64,000 bases of DNA from assembly GCF_004346035.1 (NCBI RefSeq), contig NZ_SLZN01000007.1, forward strand, positions 1 to 64,000, given 5' to 3'. Numbering within the stretch: the stretch's first letter is position 1; the number at the start of each line of letters is the position of its first letter. The position numbers were made by a program, and so were the translations under genes. The notes under the pieces are model-generated. The model was given only the letters and a program-made list of their open reading frames with translations. It ran no database searches and was not told where the DNA came from. This stretch comes from Acidomonas methanolica (GTDB taxonomy: Bacteria > Pseudomonadota > Alphaproteobacteria > Acetobacterales > Acetobacteraceae). Positions 1 through 8,918 of this stretch are shown piece after piece.

Positions 1-59
1 TTCATCAGCAGCGTGCCGCCTAAACAGCATAACCAGAGGGGCCAGTTCCTCCGTTATCT

Positions 60-456
60 CACACCATCCAAACTCCCAAATCTTTCGACGACGGAGACCT
101 GGTACGGCAGGAGTTTCACGGGCTGATCATGGCTCACTTCGCAATCCGCGCCCTGATCCATGAGGCCGCCCTCAACGCAAACGAGGACCCGGACAGGCTC
201 TCCTTTCTCCATGCCGTCAGGCTCGTGCGTCGCAAGATGGCCGCAGCCGCAGCCGTCGCCCTTTCCCCCTCGGAGCCGGACGGTCTTCCATAAGATGGTT
301 CTCGCCGAACTCCTTCAGGAGCGCCTGACACCACGCATCGGCCGGCGCAATCCACGCGGCGCGAAATGCAAGATGTCCGGTTACCCGATCAGACCAAAGG
401 CACAGTCCCCGCCAGCCCCGATCGACATCCGCATCGCAATCTATATCATTAAGTGA
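60..456 (+). pseudogene. IS4-type transposase C-terminal remnant, frameshifted
   Basis: The stretch 60-292 reads in one frame as a polypeptide with the pattern EFHGLIMAHFAIRALIHEAA followed by a DPDRLSFLHAVR-type block, which I recognise as the C-terminal part of IS4-family transposases common in Proteobacteria and Actinobacteria. The reading then has to move to another frame near 290 to continue through a basic tail (NPRGAKCKMSGYPIRP) to the TGA at 454-456. No N-terminal catalytic part is seen before position 60, where stops interrupt the frame. It is therefore a broken, non-functional fragment. I see no inverted repeats that would define the original insertion sequence. Confidence 0.7.
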
Positions 457-503
457 ACAGCATTGGGGTTAGCCGCGGAGTTTCATCAGGGACCTCCGCC
501 GCC

Positions 504-545
504 AGGTCGGAAAAGTTTTTTGGTTCTTTTTTTCAAAAAAGAACC
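504..545. repeat. T-rich hairpin repeat, copy 1
   Basis: A GGTCG plus A-run, T-run leader is followed by a perfect hairpin with arms GGTTCTTTTTT and AAAAAAGAACC (522-545) and a 2-nt loop. It lies 53 bp beyond the 3' end of recA. On the recA strand the hairpin plus flanking A/T run could act as an intrinsic terminator. Related copies occur at 9949-9985, 11167-11195 (degenerate), 24185-24224 and 28157-28198. Confidence 0.75.
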
Positions 546-597
546 CTCATGCCTTGCGTCGACAATGACCGCTTCGCCGGAAAGACATCAGGCCATT

Positions 598-1641
598 TCA
601 CACGTCGAGTTCGGCCTCCGCCGCTTCCGTTTCATCCGGCGCCGTCAGCATCGCCTCCGCCACAACTCCGGCCTGCTCGCGGACACGCCGCTCGATCTCG
701 TTCGCCACCTCCGCATGCTCACGCAGGAACTGTTTCGCGTTTTCACGCCCCTGCCCGATGCGTTGACTGTCAAAGGAAAACCATGAGCCGGATTTATCGA
801 CGATATTCGCCTTGACGCCGAGATCGATCAGTTCGCCCATCTTGCTGACGCCCTCGCCATACATGATGTCAAACTCGACCTGCCGGAACGGCGGTGCCAT
901 CTTGTTCTTGACCACCTTCACCCGCGTCTGGTTGCCCACCACCTCGTCCCGATCCTTGATCGAGCCGATGCGGCGAATATCCAGGCGGACTGACGCATAG
1001 AATTTCAGCGCATTGCCGCCCGTCGTCGTCTCCGGACTGCCGAACATCACGCCGATCTTCATGCGGATCTGGTTGAGGAAAATGACCATGGTGTTCGAGC
1101 GCGACACCGTGCCCGTCAGCTTCCGCAGCGCCTGACTCATCAGCCGCGCATGAAGCCCGACATGGCTGTCCCCCATATCTCCCTCAAGCTCGGCCCGCGG
1201 CACGAGCGCCGCAACGCTGTCCACCACCAACACGTCGATCGCGCCCGACCGCACCAGCGTATCGGCGATTTCCAGCGCCTGTTCGCCCGCATCCGGCTGG
1301 CTGAGCAGCAGATTGTCCACATCCACGCCCAGCTTGCGCGCGTAACCGGGGTCCAGCGCATGTTCCGCGTCGATGAAGGCGCAGGTGCCGCCCTTCTTCT
1401 GCGCTTCCGCGATCGCATGCAGGGCCAGAGTCGTCTTGCCCGAGCTTTCCGGGCCGTAAATCTCGATGATGCGCCCGCGCGGCAGCCCGCCGATCCCCAA
1501 CGCGATATCCAGCCCCAGCGAGCCGCTGGAAATCACATCGGCCTGCTCCTTGGGCCTCTGGCCCATCCGCATGATCGAGCCCTTGCCGAACGCGCGTTCG
1601 ATCTGGCTGAGCGCACCTTCCAGAGCCTTGGTCTTGTCCAT
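598..1641 (-). CDS. recA: Recombinase RecA
   Basis: RecA forms ATP-dependent filaments on single-stranded DNA, drives strand exchange in homologous recombination and stimulates LexA self-cleavage. The protein (347 aa from this start) shows the N-terminal [18 protein letters not shown] block, a Walker A GPESSGKT at residues 63-70, the [20 protein letters not shown] segment, and an acidic C-terminal tail, at normal family length. An ATG two codons upstream (1647) is an equally possible start; both have a purine-rich GGGGA stretch in front. It is monocistronic, with flhB ending upstream and a T-rich hairpin downstream. An SOS-type operator candidate lies about 80-100 bp upstream. Confidence 0.98.
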   Translation of the reverse strand: MDKTKALEGALSQIERAFGKGSIMRMGQRPKEQADVISSGSLGLDIALGIGGLPRGRIIEIYGPESSGKTTLALHAIAEAQKKGGTCAFIDAEHALDPGYARKLGVDVDNLLLSQPDAGEQALEIADTLVRSGAIDVLVVDSVAALVPRAELEGDMGDSHVGLHARLMSQALRKLTGTVSRSNTMVIFLNQIRMKIGVMFGSPETTTGGNALKFYASVRLDIRRIGSIKDRDEVVGNQTRVKVVKNKMAPPFRQVEFDIMYGEGVSKMGELIDLGVKANIVDKSGSWFSFDSQRIGQGRENAKQFLREHAEVANEIERRVREQAGVVAEAMLTAPDETEAAEAELDV

Positions 1642-1722
1642 GGTCATTCCCCGTCCCCGCTTTCCACACTCTCATCCATGTCACGACCAACGGCAATGCG
1701 TCATGTGCGCCATTAACCATTC

Positions 1723-1746
1723 GTTCGCATTTGTTCTTTTGAGAAC
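1723..1746. promoter_or_regulatory. Candidate SOS/LexA operator region of recA
   Basis: Upstream of recA there is a GTTC at 1723 and 1733 and a GAAC at 1743, giving GTTC-N6-GTTC and a palindrome GTTCTTTTGAGAAC. Alphaproteobacterial LexA usually binds GTTC-N7-GTTC, so the spacing is off by one and the assignment is only suggestive. The position upstream of recA is what makes it plausible. Confidence 0.35.
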
Positions 1747-1803
1747 ATATCATGATTCTGCCATGACAAGGCAAGACTTTCCTTGCAGATTCGTGAAAAA
1801 AGA

Positions 1804-2868
1804 TCACCTCCCCGCCTGGACGCCCTGCCCTTTCCTGATCCGCCAGACATACGCGATGATCGCAGCCACCACACGGAAATGCTCGACAGGCACTTCCGTA
1901 TCCAGCGGCAGGGGATACAGGGCCCGCGCCAAAGGCGGATTCGGCACGATCGGCACATGGTTGGCCATGGCCACCTCGCGAATCCGCGCCGCCATCTCGT
2001 CCACGCCCCTCGCCACGATTTTCGGCGCGGCCTGCGCTCCACGCTCATAGACGAGCGCCACGGCGTAATGGGTAGGGTTCGTGACCACCACCGTCGCCTG
2101 CTTCACCGCCTTCATCATCTGCTGACGCGCCATCCGCGTCCGGAGCTGGCGAATCCTCCCCTTGATATGCGGATCGCCCTCCGTCTCGCGATATTCGTCC
2201 TTGAGCTCCTGCCGGCTCATCCGCAGCTTCGACAAGCGATGACGGAATCGCCAGAACACATCCAGCCCCGCGATCACGACATAGCCCGCCAGCAGCGTCA
2301 TGGAGAGGCGAGCGAACGCATGCAGCAACGTCCCGCAAAGCGGCACAGGCCCGACTCCGACAAGGGAGAGCCCCTCCAGAAGGCTGCGACGCGCCACACC
2401 ATAGACGAGCGCGCCGAGCAGGCCGATCTTGAGCAGGGCCTTCCCTCCCTCCATCAGCCCGCCGGTCCCGAAAACCCGTGTCAGCCCCTTCACGGGAGAA
2501 ATCCTGCCCATATCCGGCATGATCCCCTCCGGACGCAGGAGAAATCCCGTCTGGAACAGCCCGAGCCCAACCGTCGCCACCGCCGCGAATCCGCCGACGG
2601 GAACGACAAGCGCCAGCCCGTGCCTCATCGCGATCCGGCCGAGCGCGGCAAGGGAGAGGCCGTCGTCGCCGGCATGAAACATCAATACAGCCATGGCACG
2701 CATGAAGGACGCGTATTGCCCCGGCAAGTAGAAGAGCAGCATGACCAGACCGGCGCCCATCCCTCCCAGCGTCAACACCTCCCGAGACTGGAGAACATTG
2801 CCTTCCCCCCGCGCTTTCTGAAGCCGCCGGGACGATGGTTCCTGTGTGCGGTCTTCCGATTCCGCCAA
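1804..2868 (-). CDS. flhB: Flagellar type III export switch protein FlhB
   Basis: FlhB is the membrane switch of the flagellar export gate; self-cleavage in its cytoplasmic domain changes specificity from rod/hook to filament substrates. The 354-aa protein begins with the typical polar segment (EDRTQEPSSRRLQKARGEGNV), followed by about four membrane segments (residues 31-110 and 140-205). The autocleavage motif NPTH is at residues 264-267, followed by the conserved HYAVAL and the P-rich C-terminal domain. It is the last gene of the leftward flgB-flgC-fliE-fliQ-fliR-flhB unit, 3 bp after fliR. No operon terminator is obvious before recA. Confidence 0.96.
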   Translation of the reverse strand: MAESEDRTQEPSSRRLQKARGEGNVLQSREVLTLGGMGAGLVMLLFYLPGQYASFMRAMAVLMFHAGDDGLSLAALGRIAMRHGLALVVPVGGFAAVATVGLGLFQTGFLLRPEGIMPDMGRISPVKGLTRVFGTGGLMEGGKALLKIGLLGALVYGVARRSLLEGLSLVGVGPVPLCGTLLHAFARLSMTLLAGYVVIAGLDVFWRFRHRLSKLRMSRQELKDEYRETEGDPHIKGRIRQLRTRMARQQMMKAVKQATVVVTNPTHYAVALVYERGAQAAPKIVARGVDEMAARIREVAMANHVPIVPNPPLARALYPLPLDTEVPVEHFRVVAAIIAYVWRIRKGQGVQAGR

Positions 2869-2871
2869 GGC

Positions 2872-3678
2872 TTACAGTCCCGGCAGGCCGGAAAGGATCG
2901 TGGACGCATTCTCGATCCAGACCGTCAGAATGCGCTCCACCATCAGGGCCGTCAGCGCAACGCCTCCGAAAATCCCGAGCGGCATGGCAAGGGAATAGAC
3001 CTGCAAATTCGGCACGATCCGGCTCAGGATCGCCAGCGCGCCCTGCCAGAGCAGGGAAAACAACAGAAACGGCGCGACAAGCTGCATGGACAACAGGAAC
3101 ATCCGGCTCGTCAGCAAGACCACACTCTTCGTCGCATCCATCAGCAGAGGCATATGCGCCAGGCCGCCGGGGCCCCAGCCCAGCGGCACAAGCACGTAAC
3201 TTCCGGTCAACGCACGCAACGGCAGGACATATGCCCCCGACAGCAGCAGCATCACTGGCGCCGCAAGGGAGAAAAACCGCCCGAGCACGGCGGCCGAGGC
3301 GCCCAGTTCGGGATCGGGCTGCAACACGCTGGACAATCCGGTCAGAAGCGAGACGAGTTGTCCCGCTACCGGCAGAATGAGGGCGGACAGGCGCGCCAGC
3401 CAGCCGATGAGCCCCCCCACCAGCAACTCGACGCCCCCCATGCCCGCCAGCCGCAGCGGCGTCACTCCGGCCACCTCTTGCGGCCCGAACCCCGCCTGCG
3501 CCAGCGGCACGACGAGAAGGGTGAGGCAGGCCGCGATTCCCGCCCGTACCATCACGGGCGAACTGCTTTCTCCCAGCCCCGGCATGAGCATGACCACCAT
3601 GCCGACGCGGCACAACACCAGCCCGAACGTCAGAGCCAGAACCGGCAACGCCCGCAGAAACGCGTCTTCCGGCGTCAT
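2872..3678 (-). CDS. fliR: Flagellar export protein FliR
   Basis: FliR is part of the FliPQR core pore of the flagellar type III secretion system in the inner membrane. The 268-aa protein is strongly hydrophobic with six or more membrane segments and the family-typical VMVRAGIAACLTLLVVPL and LLTGLSSVLQPDPELGA-like regions. Its ATG overlaps the fliQ stop codon by 4 nt (ATGA), indicating translational coupling. It sits in the canonical fliQ-fliR-flhB order. Confidence 0.95.
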   Translation of the reverse strand: MTPEDAFLRALPVLALTFGLVLCRVGMVVMLMPGLGESSSPVMVRAGIAACLTLLVVPLAQAGFGPQEVAGVTPLRLAGMGGVELLVGGLIGWLARLSALILPVAGQLVSLLTGLSSVLQPDPELGASAAVLGRFFSLAAPVMLLLSGAYVLPLRALTGSYVLVPLGWGPGGLAHMPLLMDATKSVVLLTSRMFLLSMQLVAPFLLFSLLWQGALAILSRIVPNLQVYSLAMPLGIFGGVALTALMVERILTVWIENASTILSGLPGL

Positions 3679-3947
3679 GTGCCACCCACCAGAATCATCT
3701 GATCGAACAGGAAGCGCCCGAAGGCGATGAGCGTGCCGGTCATGAACGAGCCTGTCACCATCATCACCACCCCGATCGCGATCACCTTGGGCACGAAAGC
3801 CAGTGTCGCTTCGTTGATCTGCGTCACGGCCTGGAACACCGCGATCACCAGCCCAACCCCCAGCGCGACGATAAGCGAGGGCGCACTCAGCTTGAGCGCG
3901 ATCATCAGAGTCTCATGCAGAATGGCGCGGAGATCGACTGCTTGCAT
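3675..3947 (-). CDS. fliQ: Flagellar export protein FliQ
   Basis: This small two-helix membrane protein (90 aa) of the FliPQR export gate contains the family core KLSAPSLIVALGVGLVIAVFQAVTQINEATLAFVPK and a second hydrophobic helix. Length is normal for FliQ. It starts 6 bp after the fliE stop and overlaps fliR by 4 nt. Confidence 0.95.
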   Translation of the reverse strand: MQAVDLRAILHETLMIALKLSAPSLIVALGVGLVIAVFQAVTQINEATLAFVPKVIAIGVVMMVTGSFMTGTLIAFGRFLFDQMILVGGT

Positions 3948-3953
3948 GGCCGT

Positions 3954-4292
3954 TCAGATCGACATCCGCATGACGTCCTGATAGGCCTGCACGAATCGAT
4001 CGCGCAGCACCGTCGTCGTCTGCAAGGCAAGCTGGGCGTTGGCGACCGCCGTCACGATGCCCGTCACGTCACCATGACCGGACAATCCCTGCGCGGCAAG
4101 GGCCTCCGCCCCATGTCCGGTCTGGATCGCGGAGCTGACGGCACTTCCGAGAACGCTGCCGAATTCAGCTCCGGACGACGATGCTGAAAACGCCGGGGCT
4201 TCCGTGCCGCCCGTCCGATCCCCCTGCGCCGTCGCCGCCTGACGCATGGTCTCGGCATAGGCGTTGAAGGCCTGCGTCACATTGCCGATCAT
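3954..4292 (-). CDS. fliE: Flagellar hook-basal body complex protein FliE
   Basis: FliE is a soluble rod-base component that joins the MS ring and export gate to the rod. The 112-aa protein ends with the conserved helix region (VANAQLALQTTTVLRDRFVQAYQDVMRM) characteristic of FliE; the N-terminal half is Ala/Gly/Ser-rich and variable. The start codon overlaps the flgC stop (ATGA). Confidence 0.92.
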   Translation of the reverse strand: MIGNVTQAFNAYAETMRQAATAQGDRTGGTEAPAFSASSSGAEFGSVLGSAVSSAIQTGHGAEALAAQGLSGHGDVTGIVTAVANAQLALQTTTVLRDRFVQAYQDVMRMSI

Positions 4293-4696
4293 TTCAGAAT
4301 ATCCAGCGTGCGCGAGAGCATGGTGCGCGTTGCCTGCATCGTGTTGAGATTGGCTTCATAGGAGCGTTGCGCCTCGCGCATGTCCATCGTCTCCACCATG
4401 GTGTCCACATTGGCGATCTTCACATATCCCCGCGCATCCGCCGCGGGATGCGACGGATCGTAGCGAAGCTGGAAGTCCGACTGATCCCGCCCGATCTCCC
4501 GCACCTCGACGGAACTTTCGCCCGTCTCGTCGTCGATCGCCTCGCCGAAGGTGATGGTCTTCCGGCGATAGGGGTCCGCGCCGGGCGTCGAGCCGGTCGT
4601 ATCCGCATTGGCGAGATTCTCGGCAATCACCCGCAGACGCTGGCTCTGCGCGTCCATACCGCTCGTGGAAACGCCGATAGTGCTCGAAAAGTCCAT
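4289..4696 (-). CDS. flgC: Flagellar basal-body rod protein FlgC
   Basis: FlgC is a proximal rod subunit exported by the flagellar type III system. The 135-aa protein carries the N-terminal rod/hook motif SGMDAQSQRLRVIAENLANADT and the C-terminal MVETMDMREAQRSYEANLN coiled-coil region shared by axial proteins. Length matches FlgC. It is 23 bp downstream of flgB in the same unit. Confidence 0.96.
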   Translation of the reverse strand: MDFSSTIGVSTSGMDAQSQRLRVIAENLANADTTGSTPGADPYRRKTITFGEAIDDETGESSVEVREIGRDQSDFQLRYDPSHPAADARGYVKIANVDTMVETMDMREAQRSYEANLNTMQATRTMLSRTLDILK

Positions 4697-4719
4697 GACG
4701 ACCTGTCCTGCCTGTCCCT

Positions 4720-5127
4720 TTATTTGTCGAGCACCGTCTGAAACATGCTCATGTATTTCGTATAGAGATTGGTCGCGAGATGCTGCTGATCCTGCACATC
4801 GGCGACCTGTTCCAGTTCATGCTCCAGCGACACCTGGTTGCCATCGAGAGATCGCTCCGAAGCCGGGCGTGCCGTCACCCGCACCGGGTCCGCGGAAACA
4901 CCGAAATGCGCCTCGTTCGTCCGCACCGGCTCGACATCGAATTCATCGACGGCCGCCTGAAACGGCGTCACGTCCTTCGGCGCAAAGTCGGGCGTATCGG
5001 CATTGGCGACATTCCCCGCCAACACCTCCTGACGGGCGGACAGCCAGGACAGACGCCGCGCTCCGAGAGCGAGCAGATCCGTTCCCTGACCGCCGGTTTC
5101 CGGCGCGATCCTGTCCGCGTTCAGCAT
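4720..5127 (-). CDS. flgB: Flagellar basal-body rod protein FlgB
   Basis: FlgB is a proximal rod subunit and the first gene of this leftward flagellar operon. The 135-aa protein contains LSARQEVLAGNVANADTPDFAPKDV, the FlgB version of the rod motif, and a C-terminal helix with LATNLYTKYMSMFQTVLDK. Upstream (5128-5348) is a divergent promoter region shared with fliO-fliP that contains a CtrA-like box. Confidence 0.95.
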   Translation of the reverse strand: MLNADRIAPETGGQGTDLLALGARRLSWLSARQEVLAGNVANADTPDFAPKDVTPFQAAVDEFDVEPVRTNEAHFGVSADPVRVTARPASERSLDGNQVSLEHELEQVADVQDQQHLATNLYTKYMSMFQTVLDK

Positions 5128-5286
5128 GGCTCTCTGTCACCTCTCGCCGTTCCGGGAATCGACTCGTCAGGAATCGATTCGATGCGGAGCCGAGCATGGC
5201 GGCGAAAAGTTAATGCTTCGTTTCCACACCAAAGATTCGGCCGGAAAATCGACGCGAAAATTTTTCGCGCTCTTCCCCCTCGCCCG

Positions 5287-5301
5287 TTAACCATCCGTTA
5301 T
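5287..5301. promoter_or_regulatory. CtrA-like binding box between flgB and fliO
   Basis: The sequence TTAACCATCCGTTAT fits the alphaproteobacterial CtrA consensus TTAA-N7-TTAA with one mismatch in the second half. It lies in the 221-bp divergent region, 48 bp before fliO. CtrA control of early flagellar genes is established in several alphaproteobacteria; its action here is inferred. The same region is otherwise relatively A/T-rich (for example 5220-5270). Confidence 0.45.
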
Positions 5302-5348
5302 GGATTCCCACTCTAGGCTCGGGACGAACATCGACCCGCAGGCCCAAC

Positions 5349-5621
5349 ATGAGTGTTTCCGATCTCGCCTATCCGATCAGCGTTCTCGCCACGCTTCTGG
5401 CGCTTCTGCTCGCGAGCCGCCCGCTGCTCAGGCGCTGGCAGCATCGCCTCGCCGCGCCGCCGGACGCCCTGATCTCCCTGCGCGCCAGCCATATGCTGGA
5501 TCGCAGCCGACGGCTTCTGCTCGTGGAGTGCGACGGCGCGCGCCTCGTCGTCCTGACCGGCGGCAGCCAGGACATCATCTTGCCCTGGCCCGGAACAGGC
5601 GGGACGGAGGCCGGTCCGTGA
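5349..5621 (+). CDS. fliO: FliO-like flagellar biosynthesis protein
   Basis: This short 90-aa protein has one N-terminal membrane helix (residues about 7-25) and a cytoplasmic domain with LRASHMLDRSRRLLLVECDGARLVVLTGG, which matches the small beta-rich domain of FliO, the assembly factor for FliP. It overlaps fliP by 4 nt (GTGA) and has the usual fliO-fliP arrangement. Sequence conservation of FliO is weak, so position weighs as much as similarity. Confidence 0.8.
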   Translation: MSVSDLAYPISVLATLLALLLASRPLLRRWQHRLAAPPDALISLRASHMLDRSRRLLLVECDGARLVVLTGGSQDIILPWPGTGGTEAGP

Positions 5622-6355
5622 GACGCTCCCTTCACCTCATCATCGCCCTCGGCCTGCTCCTCCTGCCGGCTCACGCCTTCGCCCAGTCCCTCAACATAGA
5701 TCTCGGCCAGAGCGGCGCGGGAACCACGAGTCGACTGGTGCAGCTCACCGCGCTGATCACAGTGCTTTCCCTCGCCCCCAGCCTGCTGGTGATGGTCACG
5801 GCCTTCACGCGCATCATCATCGTGCTCTCCCTGCTCCGGAACGCGCTGGGCACGCAGGGCACACCGCCGAACACCGTGCTGATCGGGCTCGCGCTCTTCC
5901 TGACGCTCTTCGTGATGCAACCCGTGCTCGACCGCTCATGGACGGAGGGACTCATGCCCATGATGAATGGAAAGATCGGCGAGCTGGAGGGGCTGAAGGC
6001 CGCCGCCGAACCCTTCCGCGCCTTCATGCTGGCCCATGTCCGGGGCACGGATCTGGCGACCTTCCTCAACCTCGCCCATCTGCCCCAGCCGATCCATCCG
6101 ACGGACGCCCCCTGGCGCGCGCTCATGCCCGCTTTCATGGTCGGCGAACTGAGTCGCGGGTTCGAGATGGGCTTCCTGCTCTATCTGCCGTTTCTGGTCA
6201 TCGACCTGGTCGTTTCAAGCATCCTGATGAGCCTCGGCATGATGATGCTGCCGCCGGCGACCGTCTCGCTGCCCTTCAAGCTCATCTTCTTCGTCCTGGT
6301 GGATGGCTGGCAACTGGTCTCAGGCAGCCTCGTCCGCAGCTTCGGAATGGGATGA
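5618..6355 (+). CDS. fliP: Flagellar export pore protein FliP
   Basis: FliP is a main pore subunit of the flagellar type III export gate. The start is a GTG that overlaps the fliO TGA; it gives a 245-aa protein with a cleavable signal peptide (LLLLPAHAFA), as is usual for FliP. Conserved FliP blocks include LSLAPSLLVMVTAFTRIIIV, LSLLRNALGTQ, and the C-terminal SSILMSLGMMMLPP and LPFKLIFFVLVDGW. The longer open frame upstream overlaps fliO and is not expected to be translated. Confidence 0.96.
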   Translation: MRRSLHLIIALGLLLLPAHAFAQSLNIDLGQSGAGTTSRLVQLTALITVLSLAPSLLVMVTAFTRIIIVLSLLRNALGTQGTPPNTVLIGLALFLTLFVMQPVLDRSWTEGLMPMMNGKIGELEGLKAAAEPFRAFMLAHVRGTDLATFLNLAHLPQPIHPTDAPWRALMPAFMVGELSRGFEMGFLLYLPFLVIDLVVSSILMSLGMMMLPPATVSLPFKLIFFVLVDGWQLVSGSLVRSFGMG

Positions 6356-6357
6356 AG

Positions 6358-7794
6358 TCAGTTCCCGGGACGTCCGTTCGTCCGCGTGCCGACCGCGAGG
6401 CCCGATCCGCGCGGATCGGTCTCCCCCACACATTCGCCGTCCGTCCCGCAGATCGCGGCATTCACGCGACCGCTCCCCCGATGCGGAACCGGCCTGCCAT
6501 TCAGGATGGCGCCAACGGCGGCCCCGAGCGCCTCCGCCGCGTCGTTCTGGCCGGAACTCGCGGCAACGCCCCGCAGCGCGCCGCGCGATTCGACGATCGA
6601 CGCCCCCAGCAGCGGCGTCACCACCCGCGCCGGGGAAGCGGCCAGCACGACCCCCATTCCGTCCGTCACGCGCCCCGTGCCGAAGAGATTGTTGTCGGTC
6701 AGGGCGCAGGCCACGGCATTCCCCTGCCGATCGGTCACGAGAAACGAGGTTGAGGCCGGCAGGGCGGGCAACGAGCCGCCGCTCCGTATTTCGCCGCCAT
6801 CCAGCATGGCCTGCGCCTGGGCGACCAGATCGCCCCCCTGCGCGCCATGCGCCGCGCGCCAGGCCGCGACCGCGCCGTTGGCGGACGCCCCGCGCAGCAT
6901 CGCGGCCGCTCCGAAGCCGCCATCCGCCGGAGGCGGAAGGAAATAGGCCACCGTCTCGCCCTGCGCGACCCGCAGGGACGGCCCCTCGACGGGCAAGGCC
7001 GCACGCATCGCCTCCGGGGAGAGATCCCCGCCCGCCTGCGTGGCCGCCTCGGCGAAAATCCCGCTCAACGCGCCATTATAAAGATCGCCCACGCCCATCC
7101 GCGCGAGGCGCTCGATGAAATTGGCCAGTTCCGGCTGCTGGAGCTCGTCGCCGCTCTGCAAGGGCGTGCCGTCGACCCGGGAGAAGATCGACCGCGCCAC
7201 CTCATCGGCAAACAACGCATTGTGCACAGCCGCGATATCGCTGCTCAGGGCCCGGCTGACGGTTATGCCGGCCCGCGCCAGACGGATCGCTGGACGCAGC
7301 GTGTCGGCGAAATCCACGCTGCCGTAGCGCAACTGCATGAGGAAGATGCCGCGCGGCGTCATCGGCACCGCCGCCGGACGATCGCCCTGCTTCGACGCGC
7401 CCGCGCCGGAGGGAGCCACGGGAAGAAAGAGAAAGGAGTGCGGCGCTTCCTTCGGACGCGAGGCGATGCAGGCCCCGCCGCCGCCCAGCGAGGCGCGCGA
7501 CGGCAACGTCACCGCCAGCGCCATGGCGACCGTCGCCGCCGCATCCGCCGCGTTGCCGCCGCGCGCCAGCACGTCCTGCCCGGCCAACGCGGCCTGAGGC
7601 TCGTCCGCCACCACGGCGCCGACATAGCCAGTCAGCAGATTGCTGGTATGCCCGAACAGGTCGTGCCCGATGATGGCGACGCCCTGCGGCACGCCACCGC
7701 ATCCGGACAGGAACAATACTGTCGAGGCAAGCGCGCCGGCGATGAGACGGGAACGGCGAAATTTCTGTCGAGCGTCCTGCCGGCGTTGCACCAC
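6358..7794 (-). CDS. Gamma-glutamyltransferase-family lipoprotein
   Basis: The protein (about 478 aa) belongs to the Ntn-hydrolase gamma-glutamyltransferase family, which transfers or hydrolyses gamma-glutamyl groups such as those of glutathione. It has a lipobox (LFLSGC) soon after the start, the N-terminal GGNAADAAATVAMALAVT core, and a TSFLVTDRQGNAVA block at about residue 349 where the family places the autocatalytic Thr, followed by LFGTG. The residue after the usual TTH/TSH motif is Phe rather than His, so it may be a divergent member. The start is a GTG at 7794 or 7791, preceded by GGGGAGAGA; the open frame extends upstream without an RBS. It is convergent with fliP, 2 bp apart. Confidence 0.8.
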   Translation of the reverse strand: MVQRRQDARQKFRRSRLIAGALASTVLFLSGCGGVPQGVAIIGHDLFGHTSNLLTGYVGAVVADEPQAALAGQDVLARGGNAADAAATVAMALAVTLPSRASLGGGGACIASRPKEAPHSFLFLPVAPSGAGASKQGDRPAAVPMTPRGIFLMQLRYGSVDFADTLRPAIRLARAGITVSRALSSDIAAVHNALFADEVARSIFSRVDGTPLQSGDELQQPELANFIERLARMGVGDLYNGALSGIFAEAATQAGGDLSPEAMRAALPVEGPSLRVAQGETVAYFLPPPADGGFGAAAMLRGASANGAVAAWRAAHGAQGGDLVAQAQAMLDGGEIRSGGSLPALPASTSFLVTDRQGNAVACALTDNNLFGTGRVTDGMGVVLAASPARVVTPLLGASIVESRGALRGVAASSGQNDAAEALGAAVGAILNGRPVPHRGSGRVNAAICGTDGECVGETDPRGSGLAVGTRTNGRPGN

Positions 7795-8107
7795 GTGCGA
7801 TCTCTCCCCAGGCCCGTCCGGGCCGAATATAATCCGCGACCAATCCGCAGGCGTGCGAAGCCCTGCCGAATCCCGCACGGCAACCACGTCCCTCACGCAT
7901 CTAACCGCGATCCCCGCGCGCGGCAACATGCCTCCGGGCCGTGCCGCCTCTCCGGGACTGTTTCATGCGCCCCGCCGCCGACGGACCGCTCCCGCTTCAA
8001 CATCAGAATCCTGAAACCGTCTCCCGCCCACCCGCACCTTTGCGCGATCCGCCGCAATAGCCTATGCAACCCTGATCCCGCCCCCGGACCGACCGGAATG
8101 ATCGCCC

Positions 8108-8863
8108 ATGACGCTTCGCCCGCATCTCTTCGCCGCCATTGCCGCGCTCGGCCTTGCCGCACCCGCCGCACGAGCCGAGCCGCCCTCCGGCTTTACCCCG
8201 GCGCAGCGTCAGGAAATCGTCTCGATCCTGCGGGACGCCCTGAAGACCGACCCCACGATCCTTGGCGACGCCATCATCGCCCTGCGAAGGGATGCGGAAA
8301 AGAACGCCCGCAGCAGCGCGCTGACCGCCCTCCGCGACAACCGCGCCGCGCTGGAGACCGGCCCCGCCTATACGCTGCGCGGCAATCCCTCCGGCGATGT
8401 GACGGTCGTCGAGTTCCTCGACCCGCGCTGCGGCTATTGCCGCGCCATGGTTCCGGTGGTGGACAAGCTGCTCGCCGCCGATTCCCATGTCAGGCTGGTG
8501 GAGAAAGTCATCCCCGTGCTGGGCGAGAAAAGCGTGCTGGACGCGCAGGCAATCCTCGCCGCCGCGCGTCAGGGCGGATACGACAAGATGAAACGCGCCC
8601 TGATGCTCGACAAGCAGGAGCCAAGTCTCGACCGCGTCCGTGCCGTTGCCTCGGCCAACGGGCTGGATGCGGACAAGCTGGTCGCGGATATCAAGGACCC
8701 CGGCATCGCCCGGGAACTCAACGACAACCTCGCCCTGGCCCGCGCCATCGGGCTCGACGGCACGCCGACCTTCATCTTCGGCAACAGCAGCGTCATTCCC
8801 GGCGCGATTTCGCTGCAAAACATGCAGGCCAACGTGAAAGCCGTGCGCGAAAGCAAAGGCTGA
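8108..8863 (+). CDS. DsbA-family periplasmic thiol:disulfide oxidoreductase (ScsC-like)
   Basis: The 251-aa protein has a signal peptide (cleavage after ARA near residue 23), an N-terminal helical region with FTPAQRQEIVSILRDAL resembling the oligomerisation stalk of ScsC-type proteins, and a DsbA thioredoxin fold with the active site CGYC at residues 108-111 and the cis-proline segment GTPTFIFG near residue 217. It probably isomerises or oxidises disulfides in the periplasm. No membrane partner (DsbB/DsbD) is adjacent. Confidence 0.88.
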   Translation: MTLRPHLFAAIAALGLAAPAARAEPPSGFTPAQRQEIVSILRDALKTDPTILGDAIIALRRDAEKNARSSALTALRDNRAALETGPAYTLRGNPSGDVTVVEFLDPRCGYCRAMVPVVDKLLAADSHVRLVEKVIPVLGEKSVLDAQAILAAARQGGYDKMKRALMLDKQEPSLDRVRAVASANGLDADKLVADIKDPGIARELNDNLALARAIGLDGTPTFIFGNSSVIPGAISLQNMQANVKAVRESKG

Positions 8864-8918
8864 TCGTCCCGGACTCCGTTCCCGGAGCCCCCGGCAATGG
8901 GGCCGACGAAACGGCCTC

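Noticed and set aside
453-815. Small frames encoding KFFGSFFQKRT
   Set aside because: They are products of the T-rich hairpin repeat and recur wherever the repeat occurs.
1713-1727. Second CtrA-like box near recA
   Set aside because: The second half (TTCG) is a poor match, and recA control by CtrA is not expected.
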